A stretch of 64,000 bases of DNA, taken from NCBI RefSeq assembly GCF_000208865.1, contig NC_018397.1, positions 4,617,748 to 4,681,747 of the forward strand. Direction: 5' to 3'. Source of the DNA: Neospora caninum Liverpool (Eukaryota; Apicomplexa; Conoidasida; Eucoccidiorida; Sarcocystidae). This document shows, piece by piece, positions 49,801 to 60,544 of the stretch. The number at the start of each line of letters is the position of its first letter. Position 1 is the first letter of the stretch. Under the pieces are notes generated by a model. It was not told where the DNA came from, did no database searches, and saw only the letters and a program-made list of their open reading frames with translations. A program made the translations under genes and the position numbers.

Positions 49801-51952
49801 CCGCGGTATCTGGTGTTTGAGTTTGCGTACAACATTCTGTTGCGCGCGTCGCAGGTCGCGCTGCTGAGCCAGTTCCGCAAGCACGTCGAGGAAGGCCGAT
49901 CGCTGTGTCACCAGATGATCATGGGAGCGGGGAAGACGACGGTGATAGCGCCGCTTCTCGCGCTGCTGCTGGCGGACGGGTCGCGCTTGGTGGCGGAAGT
50001 CGTCCCGCTGAATCTGCTCGAGTTCACGCGGTCGGTGCTCAGGGAGCGGTTCTCGGCGGTCATTCGCAAGGGCGTCCACACCTTCCACTTCTCGCGCTAC
50101 GACCACGCCAGCCGGCAAGTCTATCTGAAGCTGCTCCAGGCGAAGGAGACCAAGGCCGTCGTCCTCTTCGACCCCACGACGCTCAAGAGCTTCTTCCTCA
50201 AAGCTGTCCACCTCCTCCACACCCTCGACCTCGCCTACCGCGCCCGCGAATACGTCGCGGAAGTCGAGCGTCTCTCCGAGATCGAGAAGGCCATGCTCGC
50301 AGGCCGCTCCCAGCTCCAGAAACTACAAAGCAACTTCGCCAAACTCCTCGGCTTCCAGAAGTCCGGTAGGCAACTGGGCGAAGCGGCGAGGCCAGGCACA
50401 GGAAAGTTCCGCCCTCGAGTCGCCAACTCAGAGAAAGGCGAATCGCTCGATGCTTTACAAACAGAGCGACAACGGCCTCGCCGGTGGACTCGAGCGCGCG
50501 CGGCTGCTCCCGCGAACCCCCACAAGGCAACTCCCGTCTCAGCGTCCGCGGTTTTGGTGCTCACAAACATTCAATACATGCTTACATATACACAGACATA
50601 CATACATACATACATACATACATACATACATACATACATACATACATGCTTACATACATACATGCATGCTTACATATACGCAGACATACATAGATACATA
50701 CATACGTACATGCTTACGTATCCACACACATAAATATACACATAAATATACACATAAATATACACATAAATATACATATAAATATATATATATATATATA
50801 TATGGATGTGGATGTGTATCTATGTGTATGTATGTGTATGTATGTGAAGGTGCCTTCATGGAGAGAGGCAGCTCTGGCTGCGGGTGTATCTTTGATCGTG
50901 AGTGTGTGTTTTTACTCGCATGGGCGCGCCCCGACAACCACACCGCCACCGCTGATTGGGAAGACCCTGCGGGCGGCGTTCCGAGCCGAAACTCAGCGGG
51001 GCCGTTCAGTCTCGTGTGGACACCTTTCCCGAGTTTGGGTCTCTTTTCCGTGGAAAACTCCGTGTCTGCTTTGGCGTGGTGACTGTCTCTTCAGACGACC
51101 GCGACTTGTATCTGGACGCGGCGTCGCTGTCTGTTCCCGAGCGTTTGACTGAGCCGGAGCTGCGGCAGTGTCGGCGAGAGCTGGACTTCTCACTCCGCAT
51201 TTTGCACCTCTTTTCGACGGGGATTCTGATGATCGACGAGGTGGACCTGATTCTTCACCCGCTCCGAAGCGAACTGCACTGGCCGGTCGGCCGGAAGCAG
51301 CCGCTCGACTTCACGACGAAGGAAACGTCTCTTCTGCCTCTACCGTCTTCTCTCTGCGCCGGCGCGAGTTCCCTCCGAAGTTCAGACCGCAGTCAGTCAG
51401 CAGACGGCGGCTGCATGCGTGAGGGCGCCTACGACGGCGCGCGCGGAGACGCCCAGGGACAGCATTCTGGGGAAGGCCCCGCGCGCGACCCTCCTCTCGC
51501 GTTTCTCTTTCTGGAGGAAGACCGCGGCGCGGGGCTCCGCTGGAAGCTGCCGTGGCATCTCTTCGACGCACTGTTCTTCTGCGAGAGCGAGGCGAAGACG
51601 CAGGGACGGAAAGCGGAGAAGCATCCCGGCCGGATGACTGTGCCGCTGACCAACAGCGCCGAGGCGTGGAAGATTCTCCACGAGATTCGCGAGACCGTCC
51701 GCGGAGGACTCGCACAGAAGGCTGTCTTGAAAAACCCCCACCTTGTTCTCCTCTCGCTCAAGTGGTACGAAGAAAAGCTCAAACCCCTCCTCGCCAGGTG
51801 GCTTTTCCTCGGCCTGACGGTCTTCTGGAAATTCGCTGGCCTCACAGACCAAGAAGCCCTCCTCTACATCGTAAGTGAAAAAACGCAGGGAAGGATCCGT
51901 CTCCAAGTCGCACACACCCAGCGCACCATGTGAACCTACGACAGCACGCAGC

Positions 51953-51983
<31 letters not shown>

Positions 51984-54900
51984 ATCTGCATAGGGGGTTC
52001 GATCTGTAGATAGAAATCGACTCATTTATACATATATGTATATACATATGTATACTTATATGTATATATATTATATATATCTAGCTATTAAGAGGTGGAG
52101 AGAGACGATCCTTTTGGATGGGGACCAGACGCAGGATTTCGCGCGGCGAGGAGCGGAAACGGTTGAACGGTCTGTCGGCAAGGCCCCGCACTCGCCTCGG
52201 TCACGGCACAGCCCCCACAGCCAGGCCACCTGCCTCTTCAGGACCCGATCTGCATGCAATATACATATATATACATATATATATATATATACATATATAT
52301 ACATATATATATATATATACATATATATAAACATAGGTATAAACATATGTATACATATGTATACATATGTATACATATGTATATATATATATATATATAC
52401 ATATGTATGTGCATAAATGCGTATGTCGGTAGCTGTAAAAGTCTGTGCGCATATCTGGGTTTGTGAGGAGTGTAGGTGTGTCCCTTTTTGGAGAGAGCGT
52501 GGCGCAGTCGCTTGTTGCGAATTTGTTTTCGGAAACCTTGCTTTTTTCCCAGACTCTGCCCATGGACGTGGGCCCGTCCGCGGCAGCCCGCGCAGCTTCT
52601 GTCGCCGCTCCCGCGATGGGCGAGGGGATTTCTGCTTCGGCGTTCAGCGGAGATCTGATGTACGTGGAGCTCTTTGAAGCCGTCGACCGCCTGCAAGACG
52701 GTCACGTCAAACTTCTCAATCTCTCGAGAGAGTGGCTAAACAGCCTGCTGCCCCACGTCCTCAAAAAGGTGAATCGCGTCAGGTGAGCGCGGCCAAAGAA
52801 ACTCCGCGGGGCGGAAACCGAGGAAACTCAAAGAAGAGAAACAAGCAAAGTAGGAAAGCGAAGACTCGCGCCACGACGTTGCCTTCTCTTAGTCTCTCAA
52901 GCGTCTCTCGTTTTACCTCCTTCCGTGTCCCTTATCCGAATGTCGCTGTCTCGCTCCGTTTCCCTCGCTTCCTCTCTTCCTGCTTCCTCTCCCCCCACCA
53001 CCATCCCCCCCCCCCCGCTCTCCCTCATTTCTCTCTTTCTTTTCTCTGGCTGTGTCGCTTCTCGCAGCTACGGCGTGATGACGGTTTCAGAGCTGGAGCA
53101 GCATCTGCGTTTGAACCCTTCGTTGCCGCGAACCCGGCAAGTCTTGGCGATTCCCTTCGTGGGGAAGGACACGCCGAGCCACGCCTCTGAGTTTGCGCAC
53201 CCTGACATTGTGATTGGCGTCACGATCTTGAGTTTCCGCTACCAGGGTCTTCGCTTCTTCGACTTTGTTGCAGTTCTCACGGACCTCCAAGAGCGTCTGG
53301 AGTCGCAGTTCTCCTTCGGGCCTGTCTCTGCGCGACCGCCGGTGCGCGAATACGTCCAGTGGGTCGAAAGTGCAGGCGGGAGCGTGCGCGGGACCCAGCA
53401 GCGCGTCGACAAAGACACCGCGTGGATACGCAGTCTCCTCCTCAAGGCGAAGCGCGGCCATGGAGAGCCCCGCGGCGGTTTTGAAGGCGGCAAGGCAGCG
53501 GAAAGCGGGTCGCGGGCACACACGGCTGCAGGCGCGACGACGACGGCCACGGAGAGCTCAGAAACCTCCGGGGGGTTCTCAACTGAAGACGAAGGGCCGA
53601 CGCAAGACGTGTACGCAGGAGACACGAAGGCGAAGAAGACGAGGCTCGCAAGGCTGCGGAGTCTCGGGAGTCGCCGGCGGGCGTCTCTGGGCGCGTCGCG
53701 GTCGCGCGCCCTGCCCGGCGCGGCCTCGCAAGGGTCGCCTGCGTCGCGGGTGTCTCATGTGTCTCCAGGCGCGGCGCATCCGTTGTTCTCGCACGTGTAT
53801 CCGCCGGATGTGGATGAGCACGGGGGGCGGACAACGACGCGCGACCTCGACTTTCTGTTGTTTCAAAAGATCTGGCCGCTGGACCTGCTGGACGTGTCGG
53901 ACCGCGAACACGTGGACTGTCTGTACCGGCTCCTGTGGCGCGAGCCGCTGGTGATTGCGGCGTACCTCTTCCGGTTGATCTTCCCGGCGACTCTCGAGTA
54001 CGCGGGCCAGCAACTTTCGGCGTCGGGGCAGGAGATCGGCGGCAGTATGCTCTTCCCGATCCGCCTCGGGTTCTCTGGAACGCCCTCAGATCTGCTTCCC
54101 TTGGAGATGGGTGCCTGCAACTACGAGGCCGGAACAGACGGGAAGATGGTCAAGTGCCTCACCGACCCCGGCGTCCTCTCCTTCGAGGTTCTGCAGGACA
54201 ACTGGACTGTCGACGCCCTGCTCGACTTCGTGGCGCGAAACTCAGGCGGCGGCGAAAGGCGAAGAGACACTGACAAGATGAACGATGCAAGCGAGAAGGG
54301 ACCGGAGACGCGAGGCGAGACTGGGGGAGGTTGGAGACGAGGAGCAAGAAACGGTGACTGCGACGAGACGGGACGCTTCGGCCGACCCCTCGTCCTGATC
54401 GACACCGGCGCGCTGATCACGGGGAAATCAAATCTGGAAGTCGCCGCGATTCTTCTCTCCCGCGGGTTGCCCGACATGGAAGGAGTCGTTTTCCTAGACG
54501 AACGAGACCGACAAATGGTCCTCATGCGAGAAGACTGGCGCGTCGTCAAACTCGCCCAGTGCGGCATCGCCGTCGACAAACGCTTTACGTTCTACGACCA
54601 TGTCCACACGACTGGCCAGGTGAGAAGCGCGCGGATTCGTGGCGGATCTCCTCAAATAAAAAAAAGCGAACAGCGGGAGGGAAAGTGATGACGCCCCCGA
54701 GGGTAGACTCAAGTGACGAAAAGGGACTCGGGTCAGAAATTCCTCAAGCGCGACGGGAGCACGGCCGGAGGGCAAGGAAGGGAAAAAGAAGGGATCCAGT
54801 GGCACGGAACTTGGCCATGGGGGCGAGGCGCGCGCGGAGGGGAAGGGTTAGGGTCAGGAACTGCAGAGAGACATCTTCATCTGGTTCGGCTGTCTTCCTG

Positions 54901-57900
54901 TTCGCTGGTCTCCTGACCGACCCCAATCTCTCCCGCCGCGTCCGTCTCCTGGGACTCCTCTCTCTTCTTGCTTCTCTCTCTGTGGCTGCTTTCCCTCGCT
55001 CTGTCTCGGCGCCTCTCACGGCGCGGGTGTCTCTCTGCCGCTCGCGCTCCCCCTCAGGATATCAAGCAGGCTCCAGACGCCACGGCCTTCCTCACGGTCG
55101 GCAAAGACATGACGTTCCGCGACTACGCGCAGGGCGCGTGGCGCATGCGCGAGATCGGGAAAGGCCAGAAGATTTGTCTGCTGATTCCGCCGGAAATCGG
55201 CGAGCTCGTCGTCAAGCACGCGCGTCTTGCGCAGACTCTCCGTTTTGACGAGACGCTCTTCCCTCAAGAGGAACCGGCGCCTGGTGGTCTCTGCGCCTCT
55301 GGCGGCGGATCAACCCCCGCGGGCAACGCTGCACCATCTCGCCTCGCCCTCCCTCCCTTCCCTTCTTCCACTGGGTCTGCATCTTCCGTCTCCTCTTCCT
55401 TTTCGTTGGCCGCCTCTTTCGCCTCCGCGGTGTCTCCGGGCCCTGTGTGGGGCGACGGCGTGGGGCGGCTCGACCTTGGGGCGACCGAGGCAGGCAGCGC
55501 ATGCAGAAGCCGCCAGCGCAAGGCGCTGAGTCGGGAACAGATCGCGCGTGGGCTCCAAGAGATCTGCAGCTGGCTAGTGGTCCGGTCGATCGCAAACGAG
55601 TCGCTGCAGTCGCGGCTCCTCTCCCAGCAGAATCTGATGAATGTGTGGCGGAAGCAGGCGTACGGTCGCCTCCAGACGGACCACTCGAGCATTGGGACCA
55701 CGGAAACGTCCTTCTTGCTGCTGCGCTGTCTCGATGTATTCCGCGAGAAGATCGACTTCGCCGTCTCGACGCGAGCGCCGATTTTGCTCTCGCAGCACGC
55801 GAAGCTGACGGCGATGGCCGAGGCGCACGCAGACTTGCTCGACGACGCCGACGAGGAAGAAGCCCGAGTGGTGAAGCGGAAAATCGTCTCGATTCTCTGC
55901 AGGGTCGAGCAACAAACCGAAGACGCGCGCGAACAAAAGCGGAACAGCAAACTCCTCGGCGGCTCGCAGGCGTTCTTCAACGAAGGCGCGTTCGAAGGCG
56001 CCGACGCCGCCCGCATCGACGCCATGGAAGCCGAGGTCGAACAGGAACAAGAACAGGAGCAAGAACAGGAACAGGAACAGGTCAGAGACGGAAGGGACGC
56101 AGGCAAGAGAAGTGCCGCAAAAACGCACGACGCTCCATCTGTCGAAAACGTCTCATTTTCACAGCCACGCCCCAGTCACACACACTCACACTCACACACA
56201 CATGCAGTTCCGTATTTGCTTTTTGTCTCTATGCCCACAGATGCTTGTGCAAGCCTAGATCTATTGGGGTGGGTGCGGATCCCTGTGGGCGCTGCGTTTT
56301 TTCCGGGCACCCTCTCTGGCATCTGTCGACCGCTGTTTGGTGTGTGCCGCGTGGGTGTGCAGGAGCAAGAGCAGGAGATTGAGCAGGAGAAGGAAGAGGA
56401 GCGCGTTCCGGAGATCGAAGAATCGGCAGCAGCGCTCAAGTACTCCCGTTCGGACCAGGAGCAGAAACCGTGGCATCTCCATACACTGGCGGAGGCCCCA
56501 GACACCCACGCCCAAGGGTTCTACCCGTGCGCGGAGTGGTCTATCTTCCACAAACTCTCGCAGCGACCGGGGAAGACAGCGCCCTTCCCGCCTTGCTTCC
56601 TCATGTCTTCGAACCACTTCCGGCCGTCCTGGAGCTACAACTCGCACCGGCGACTGAAGAACGTGATCATCGTCATGGAATGGCTGCCAGACTGGGAGCG
56701 CGGAGCCGCGGGGGCGGAGGCCGAGGCGAGTGCGCGGCAGAGTCGCGGGTTCGATGCGCAGGAAAGGAGACAGTGCGAGGAAGGCGAGCGGCGAAGGCGC
56801 GTCAAGGAAATCTTTGAGTTGTTCGACACCCGACGCCGAGGCGTGATCGACGAAAGCGACTTGCCAGAGTTCCTTCGCGCGTACCTCCTCGAGGTCGGGA
56901 CGCCCGACGAAGCCAAGGTTCTCGCCTACCTCGTTCTCCAGCGCATTCGGCAACGTCGACGCAAAGACGGAGGTCGAGATCTGCCTCCTGCTTCAGCCGG
57001 ATCTGCGTCGTCTTCGCTGTCGCCTGAATCTACGTCTCTGCTGTCTCGCGCCTCGCACCGCGTCGCCTCTGCCGTGAACACGATGAATCCGCTGAACTTG
57101 CGGAGACGGCCCTCGGCCTCCGGGGTATCTCTCGCGACTTCAACCGCTTCCGATCCCTCCAACGAGGCGCTGTCTCTATCGCGCTCCGGCCGCGATGCCC
57201 CGTGGCTCCCGACTGATGCAGAGCACGGCAACCGGCCGAACGGCGTCGACGCGTTTGCGGCGCTCTTTGGCGAGACGCCTGGGCGTGTGGGGGGTGCGGA
57301 AGAGAAACCGCGGCACGGAGAAGAGATTCTCTTTGAGCCGGACCCGTTCTCCCTGTTCTCGCCTCAACCGGGGGCGGTCGCCCCTGCAGACCAGATCGGG
57401 CGTAGCTCCGCGTCGAACGCCACCGACCTTCTGTCCAGCGGCCTCACCTTCTCGACGTCTCCTCTCCCCGGCTTGGAAGGCCTGACGAGTCCGTTCCGCG
57501 AAGACGCGCAGGATGCATGCAGTCTGACGCAAGAGGCAGCTGCGCGGGAGTCAACGGGTCTTTCAGACGTTTCTGCGCGGGCTGGGGGCACGGCCAGTCG
57601 CGATGCCAAGTCAGAGCTCACACTCGAGGACTTGACATACGCCCTCTCGGACGCTCTGCTCTTTCAGGAAGAATCGAGTCACTTCTATGTCGTCCTCACC
57701 CTCGAGGAGGCTGAAGGCGTTCGCGCGGCGCTCCACGTCATGCAGCAGCGGAACTGCTCGTCCCTCGTCGAGGGAAAGCGGTGCGCGGTCGCCCTGAGAA
57801 ACCTTTCTGCGCGATTCCAAACCGTGGATGCCTCGCCTCTCTTTCAAACGAAAAAACGCAGGGTACGTTGGCCACGCCGCTCTGTTCCGGTCCGGTGTCA

Positions 57901-60544
57901 CCCTTTCTCTTGGTCTCTGTCTGTGAAGGGAAACTGCGTCAAGCAATCTGTTTCCACGACTCTTGCTTCGATTTCTGTTCGTCGGTGCGATCTGCGTGCT
58001 CTCCGTTTGCCTCTGTCTGTGGATCGACGCCTCCACCCGCCCGGCCTCGCGACGCTACGTCTCCTTTTGTGCTTAAAAATCCAAGCACCATCCCCGCTGT
58101 CCCCCACCTCTCGTCTTCCCGTTCCTTTCTCTCTTCTCTCTGTTCTTTTTCTTTTTTCTCTCTTTTCCTTATCTCTGTTCCTTCGCTCTTTTCTTCCTCT
58201 TTTTTGTTGGACGTCTTCGCCCTTTTCCTGTCTCGTTGTGTGGCGCAGCTGGCTTCGCTGGTGGGCGTGCAATCGCAGAAGATGCACGCCTGTTCCCGTT
58301 TCCTCAACAGTTGTCTGTTGTACTCGAACCGGCACGTTTCGCTGCTTCTCCAGACGTTCGAGGGTACACCGTGTCGGGATCGCGAAGAGTTTTTCTTCGC
58401 CGTGCGCCAGTGTCGGCGCCGGAACCAGGCGGCAGACTGGCGGCTCCTGCCGATCGCGCGGCTCTTCTCCTGCGCCGAGGACCTCGCGGTTCTCCAGGGA
58501 CGCACGCTGCTCGTGAGTCGCCTCCGAACGGTCCTCCGGGACAAACGGATGTCGGCGTCGGACGCGTTCCGGGCCTTCGACGTGGTCCGCCGAGGCTCCC
58601 TGCAGGCCGCGGAGCTCGTCGCGGGGCTCGAGTGGATCGGCGTGAGGCAGCTGACGGGTCCAGCCGACCCGCAGCGCGTGGCGGAAGTGTTGAGGTTCTT
58701 CGACGTCGACCGAGACGGCGTCGTCAGCGAGGCAGACTTCCTCGCGGTGGTTGGCGGCCAACTGCCTGGGCAGCCGGAGGGGACGCGCGAGGCCGCCGAC
58801 GGGGCAGCGGCTCCAGGGCCGACCGCGGAGGGGCCCGCGGGCACGGAGCTCGACGGCTCGGCGCGGGCGGTCCTCGCGCCGATCCGAGGCGTCGGCGAGC
58901 GTGTCTTGGGCGCAGTCCTCGGGGAGACGTCGCCCCTTGCCCGCAGGCCTGCAGACGACGGCCAGGCCGCGCCGCTGTGGAAGGTGCTCGGCGTGCGGCC
59001 GTGCACTGCGCCGATGGAGTTCGTCAGCAAGCTCAAGTTCCGGATTCAGCCGCACACGGCGTTCAAGAAGCTGTGGGAAGGCCGTGTGGTGTCGCTCGCG
59101 GGGAGCGGCTCTGGACTCGCGGAGGCGAGTCTCGCGCCCCAACAGCGCGTCCTCTCGATCTGGATGTGCGACCAGCTAGAGGGCCGCCACCGCGGCTTGA
59201 TGAAGCGGAACCGCGAACGGCTCGCCTTTGGCCACTACGCCTGTCTCGGGTCGGACATCTCCAAAGCGAGCACCGCCGACAGTGCGGCGGGCGGGTCTGC
59301 AGAGAAAGGCGGCCAGGGTTGCTGCCCAAGCGTCCTGGAAATCACCGACCCGTCCACCTCTGTCATGTCTGAGAGCCTCGAACTGCAGCGCTTCATCGAG
59401 ACGTTCTTTCCCCTGCCTGCGCGCTACCGAGTCCTCTGGCGGGGGCCAGGCTCCTCGGCGTCTGGGCCTGCGCCCTCGAAGCAGGCCGCGCTCGCCGCCT
59501 CGCCGCTCACCCTGTGGGTCGGCGTTCCGCCGTCGTCGCTCTTCGTCTGCCTCGGCGTCGCCGTCACTGCGAGTCGCAGCGCAAGTCCCGCGCCGAACGC
59601 GCTGCGGTGCGTCCCGCGAAAGTGGGTCCGCGACACCGGCAGAAAGGCGCTCTACCTCGGCGAGAAACGTGCCAACTTCTCGACCTTTGGGGCCGGAGAC
59701 GCCGACCTCGCCCTCCTCCTCGAAGCCGAGAAAAACCTCCAGCTGCGGAAAGGAACCAAACGCCGCGACGACGACCTCGTCCTCTGGAGCGTCGGCGAGA
59801 TGGCCCTGATGGCGGCGACGATCGGCGGCGAAGACGAACCGACGGCGAAGAACACACACAGCGTGGGGCCCGTCCCACTCGCAGGCGCAAGCACCGGTAG
59901 GCAGAGACCGCGTCGGGTCTATGTGCATCGCGGTCGCTGGAAAAAGCGGTTCGCGGGGACAATCAGGTAGAGGGATCTGCAAAAGAAACGAAAAAAAGAC
60001 ACTGCTTCGCGGAGTTGCATGCGCGCGGTGTTTTTTGGGGCGACGCAATCCAAATCGCAGTGACAAACGCGAGAGTGAGCGGTCGAGCACAGACCCTGTT
60101 TTCGAACCCAACAGAGTGTCGAAAACATCGCGTGTTGCGATGGCTGTCTTCTTTCGGATTGTCTTTTTCTCTCCACCTCGGAGGTCGGTCTCTTCCGTCC
60201 CTGTCGCTTCCTGAAACGAAGTACGGGCGTCACCTGTCTTCCCGAGCGGCGGAAGCGTCTAATGCAGACAGTTCCGATCTCCGAAAAGGAGATTTGTGCG
60301 TGCTTGGCGAATTCGGTGTCTCTCGCGTGTGCGATGCCTCGTCCCTTCAGGCGGAGTTGTGTGGGGCGACTTCCTGTCGCCGTCCTTCCGGCTGGAGCCG
60401 GAGCGCCCGCGGACGTTCCCGGGGGGTGGGGATGGCGCCTCAGGCCCGCAAGATCTCCTCGCCACGAAGGGGACTGAAGTGGACACCTGCCGAGCTGCCG
60501 CCCTCATCCCGCGGCTCGTGCCGAAGGCCAAAGGCGGATGGTAG
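33904..60544 (+). CDS. Giant DUF3638/DUF3645 NTPase-like protein with EF-hands and VPS13-like tail
   Basis: Exons: 33904-34823, 35144-35391, 35846-36320, 36637-37375, 37749-38129, 38419-41106, 41521-42418, 42801-43396, 43729-44270, 44613-45147, 45443-47875, 48371-48953, 49328-50365, 51095-51870, 52553-52782, 53068-54619, 55058-56080, 56363-57862, 58249-59896 and 60351-60544. All 19 junction phases agree: 18,999 nt, 6332 residues. The middle and C-terminal thirds match the DUF3638 (PF12340) and DUF3645 (PF12359) family of roughly 3000-residue proteins of fungi, oomycetes and protists, including Walker A, Walker B, a GFSGT motif and a YDHVHTTG motif. Automated annotation often calls this family ubiquitinyl hydrolase. 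I see no Cys-His protease triad and prefer 'NTPase of unknown role'. It is about twice the usual family length because of disordered inserts plus C-terminal EF-hands and a tail. The ATG is the first in frame after an acceptor-like site, so a further 5' exon is possible. Confidence 0.9.
37376..37748 (+). other. Probable GC-AG intron
   Basis: Exon 4 ends CGG and is followed by GCAAGT, the strong consensus of a GC donor. Joining at 37375/37749 (acceptor GCGTTTCAG) keeps phase 0 on both sides and leaves an uninterrupted protein. The nearest GT, two bases further on, gives the wrong phase. Confidence 0.75.
38338..38355. repeat. (TA)n microsatellite in intron 5 of the giant gene
   Basis: Nine TA units, about 60 bp upstream of the acceptor of exon 6 (TTTGTAG|ATT). 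Confidence 0.9.
43419..43578. repeat. GATA-like and (CA)n repeats in intron 8 of the giant gene
   Basis: Imperfect GATA/GATG units at about 43419-43500 are followed by (CA)n at 43562-43578. Both lie between exons 8 and 9. Confidence 0.85.
49141..49166. repeat. (TA)n microsatellite in intron 12 of the giant gene
   Basis: Thirteen TA units, within the 374-bp intron between exons 12 and 13. Confidence 0.95.
49801..51330 (+). other. Giant protein: P-loop NTPase core (Walker A and Walker B)
   Basis: Exon 13 encodes a family signature before the P-loop ([20 protein letters not shown]), then [17 protein letters not shown] with Lys3882 as the Walker A lysine, then [20 protein letters not shown]. 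Exon 14 encodes [17 protein letters not shown] with Asp4073-Glu4074 as the Walker B pair, followed by HWPVG. Order and spacing match the DUF3638 domain, which resembles helicase-type P-loop NTPases. The acceptor of exon 14 restores the split codon. The intron between the two motifs is microsatellite-rich. Confidence 0.88.
50579..50804. repeat. (CATA)n tetranucleotide array plus (TA)n in intron 13 of the giant gene
   Basis: About twelve perfect CATA units at 50597-50646 are followed by degenerate CATA/CATG units, repeated ACACATAAATAT-type units at about 50736-50780, and a (TA)n run at 50781-50803. The array sits in the intron that separates the Walker A exon from the Walker B exon. Confidence 0.95.
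51953..52405. repeat. Dense TA / ATACATAT microsatellite in intron 14 of the giant gene
   Basis: (TA)n at 51953-51980, mixed TATA/CATA at 52028-52080, and a long TACATATATA array at 52258-52405. The non-repetitive piece at 52085-52255 lies between them and does not carry an exon that would keep phase. Confidence 0.9.
53068..55250 (+). other. Giant protein: conserved C-terminal half of the NTPase module
   Basis: Exon 16 opens with [20 protein letters not shown] and ILSFRYQGL, the pattern I associate with DUF3645. It continues with [27 protein letters not shown] and [10 protein letters not shown]. Exon 17 completes it with [20 protein letters not shown] and [13 protein letters not shown]. These are the strongest family blocks in the protein and resemble a degenerate second RecA-like half. 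A basic Ser/Arg-rich insert of about 120 residues interrupts exon 16 (53440-53800). Confidence 0.82.
56036..56425 (+). other. Giant protein: Glu-Gln repeat tract split by an intron
   Basis: Exon 17 ends in repeated EQ dipeptides and exon 18 resumes with [14 protein letters not shown]. An EQEQEKEVE-type stretch is typical of this family at this point, so the tract is inherited rather than a local expansion, although the dipeptide run has been elongated. The donor is CAG|GTCAGA. Confidence 0.8.
56800..58780 (+). other. Giant protein: three EF-hand-like loops
   Basis: Loop 1 at residues 5374-5385 ([13 protein letters not shown]) keeps Asp at 1, Gly at 6 and Ile at 8 but has Arg at ligand positions 3 and 5. 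Loop 2 from residue 5830 ([13 protein letters not shown]) is also degenerate. Loop 3 from residue 5871 ([13 protein letters not shown]) has Asp at 1, 3 and 5, Gly at 6, and Asp at 12, and should bind calcium. Loops 2 and 3 are 41 residues apart, close to a normal EF-hand pair. About 350 disordered residues separate loop 1 from the pair. Confidence 0.75.
58960..60541 (+). other. Giant protein: C-terminal region resembling VPS13-type modules
   Basis: After the EF-hands comes a beta-rich region with [13 protein letters not shown] and [10 protein letters not shown], then [19 protein letters not shown] (Trp6142) and [10 protein letters not shown], then [19 protein letters not shown] in the last exon. 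The order 'W-x-P ... LG ... P ... RCVP-x-W' recalls the tryptophan/LG repeats of protist and plant VPS13-like lipid-transfer proteins. This is pattern recognition only. The last exon is supported because the codon split at 59896/60351 is restored and the frame ends at TAG 60542-60544. Confidence 0.5.

Noticed and set aside
50562..50733. Open frames through the CATA array (repeated Thr-Tyr-Ile-His)
   Set aside because: Simple-sequence DNA read as protein. It lies in an intron bounded by GTAGGC and CTTCAG sites that restore the split codon.
57898..59142. 414-codon minus-strand ORF opposite exons 18-19
   Set aside because: The plus strand here encodes the EF-hands and continues in phase. The antisense frame is Arg-rich and featureless.
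33904..60544. Calling the giant gene a deubiquitinase
   Set aside because: That label comes from automated transfer within the family. I see P-loop NTPase motifs but no identifiable Cys/His/Asp protease centre.
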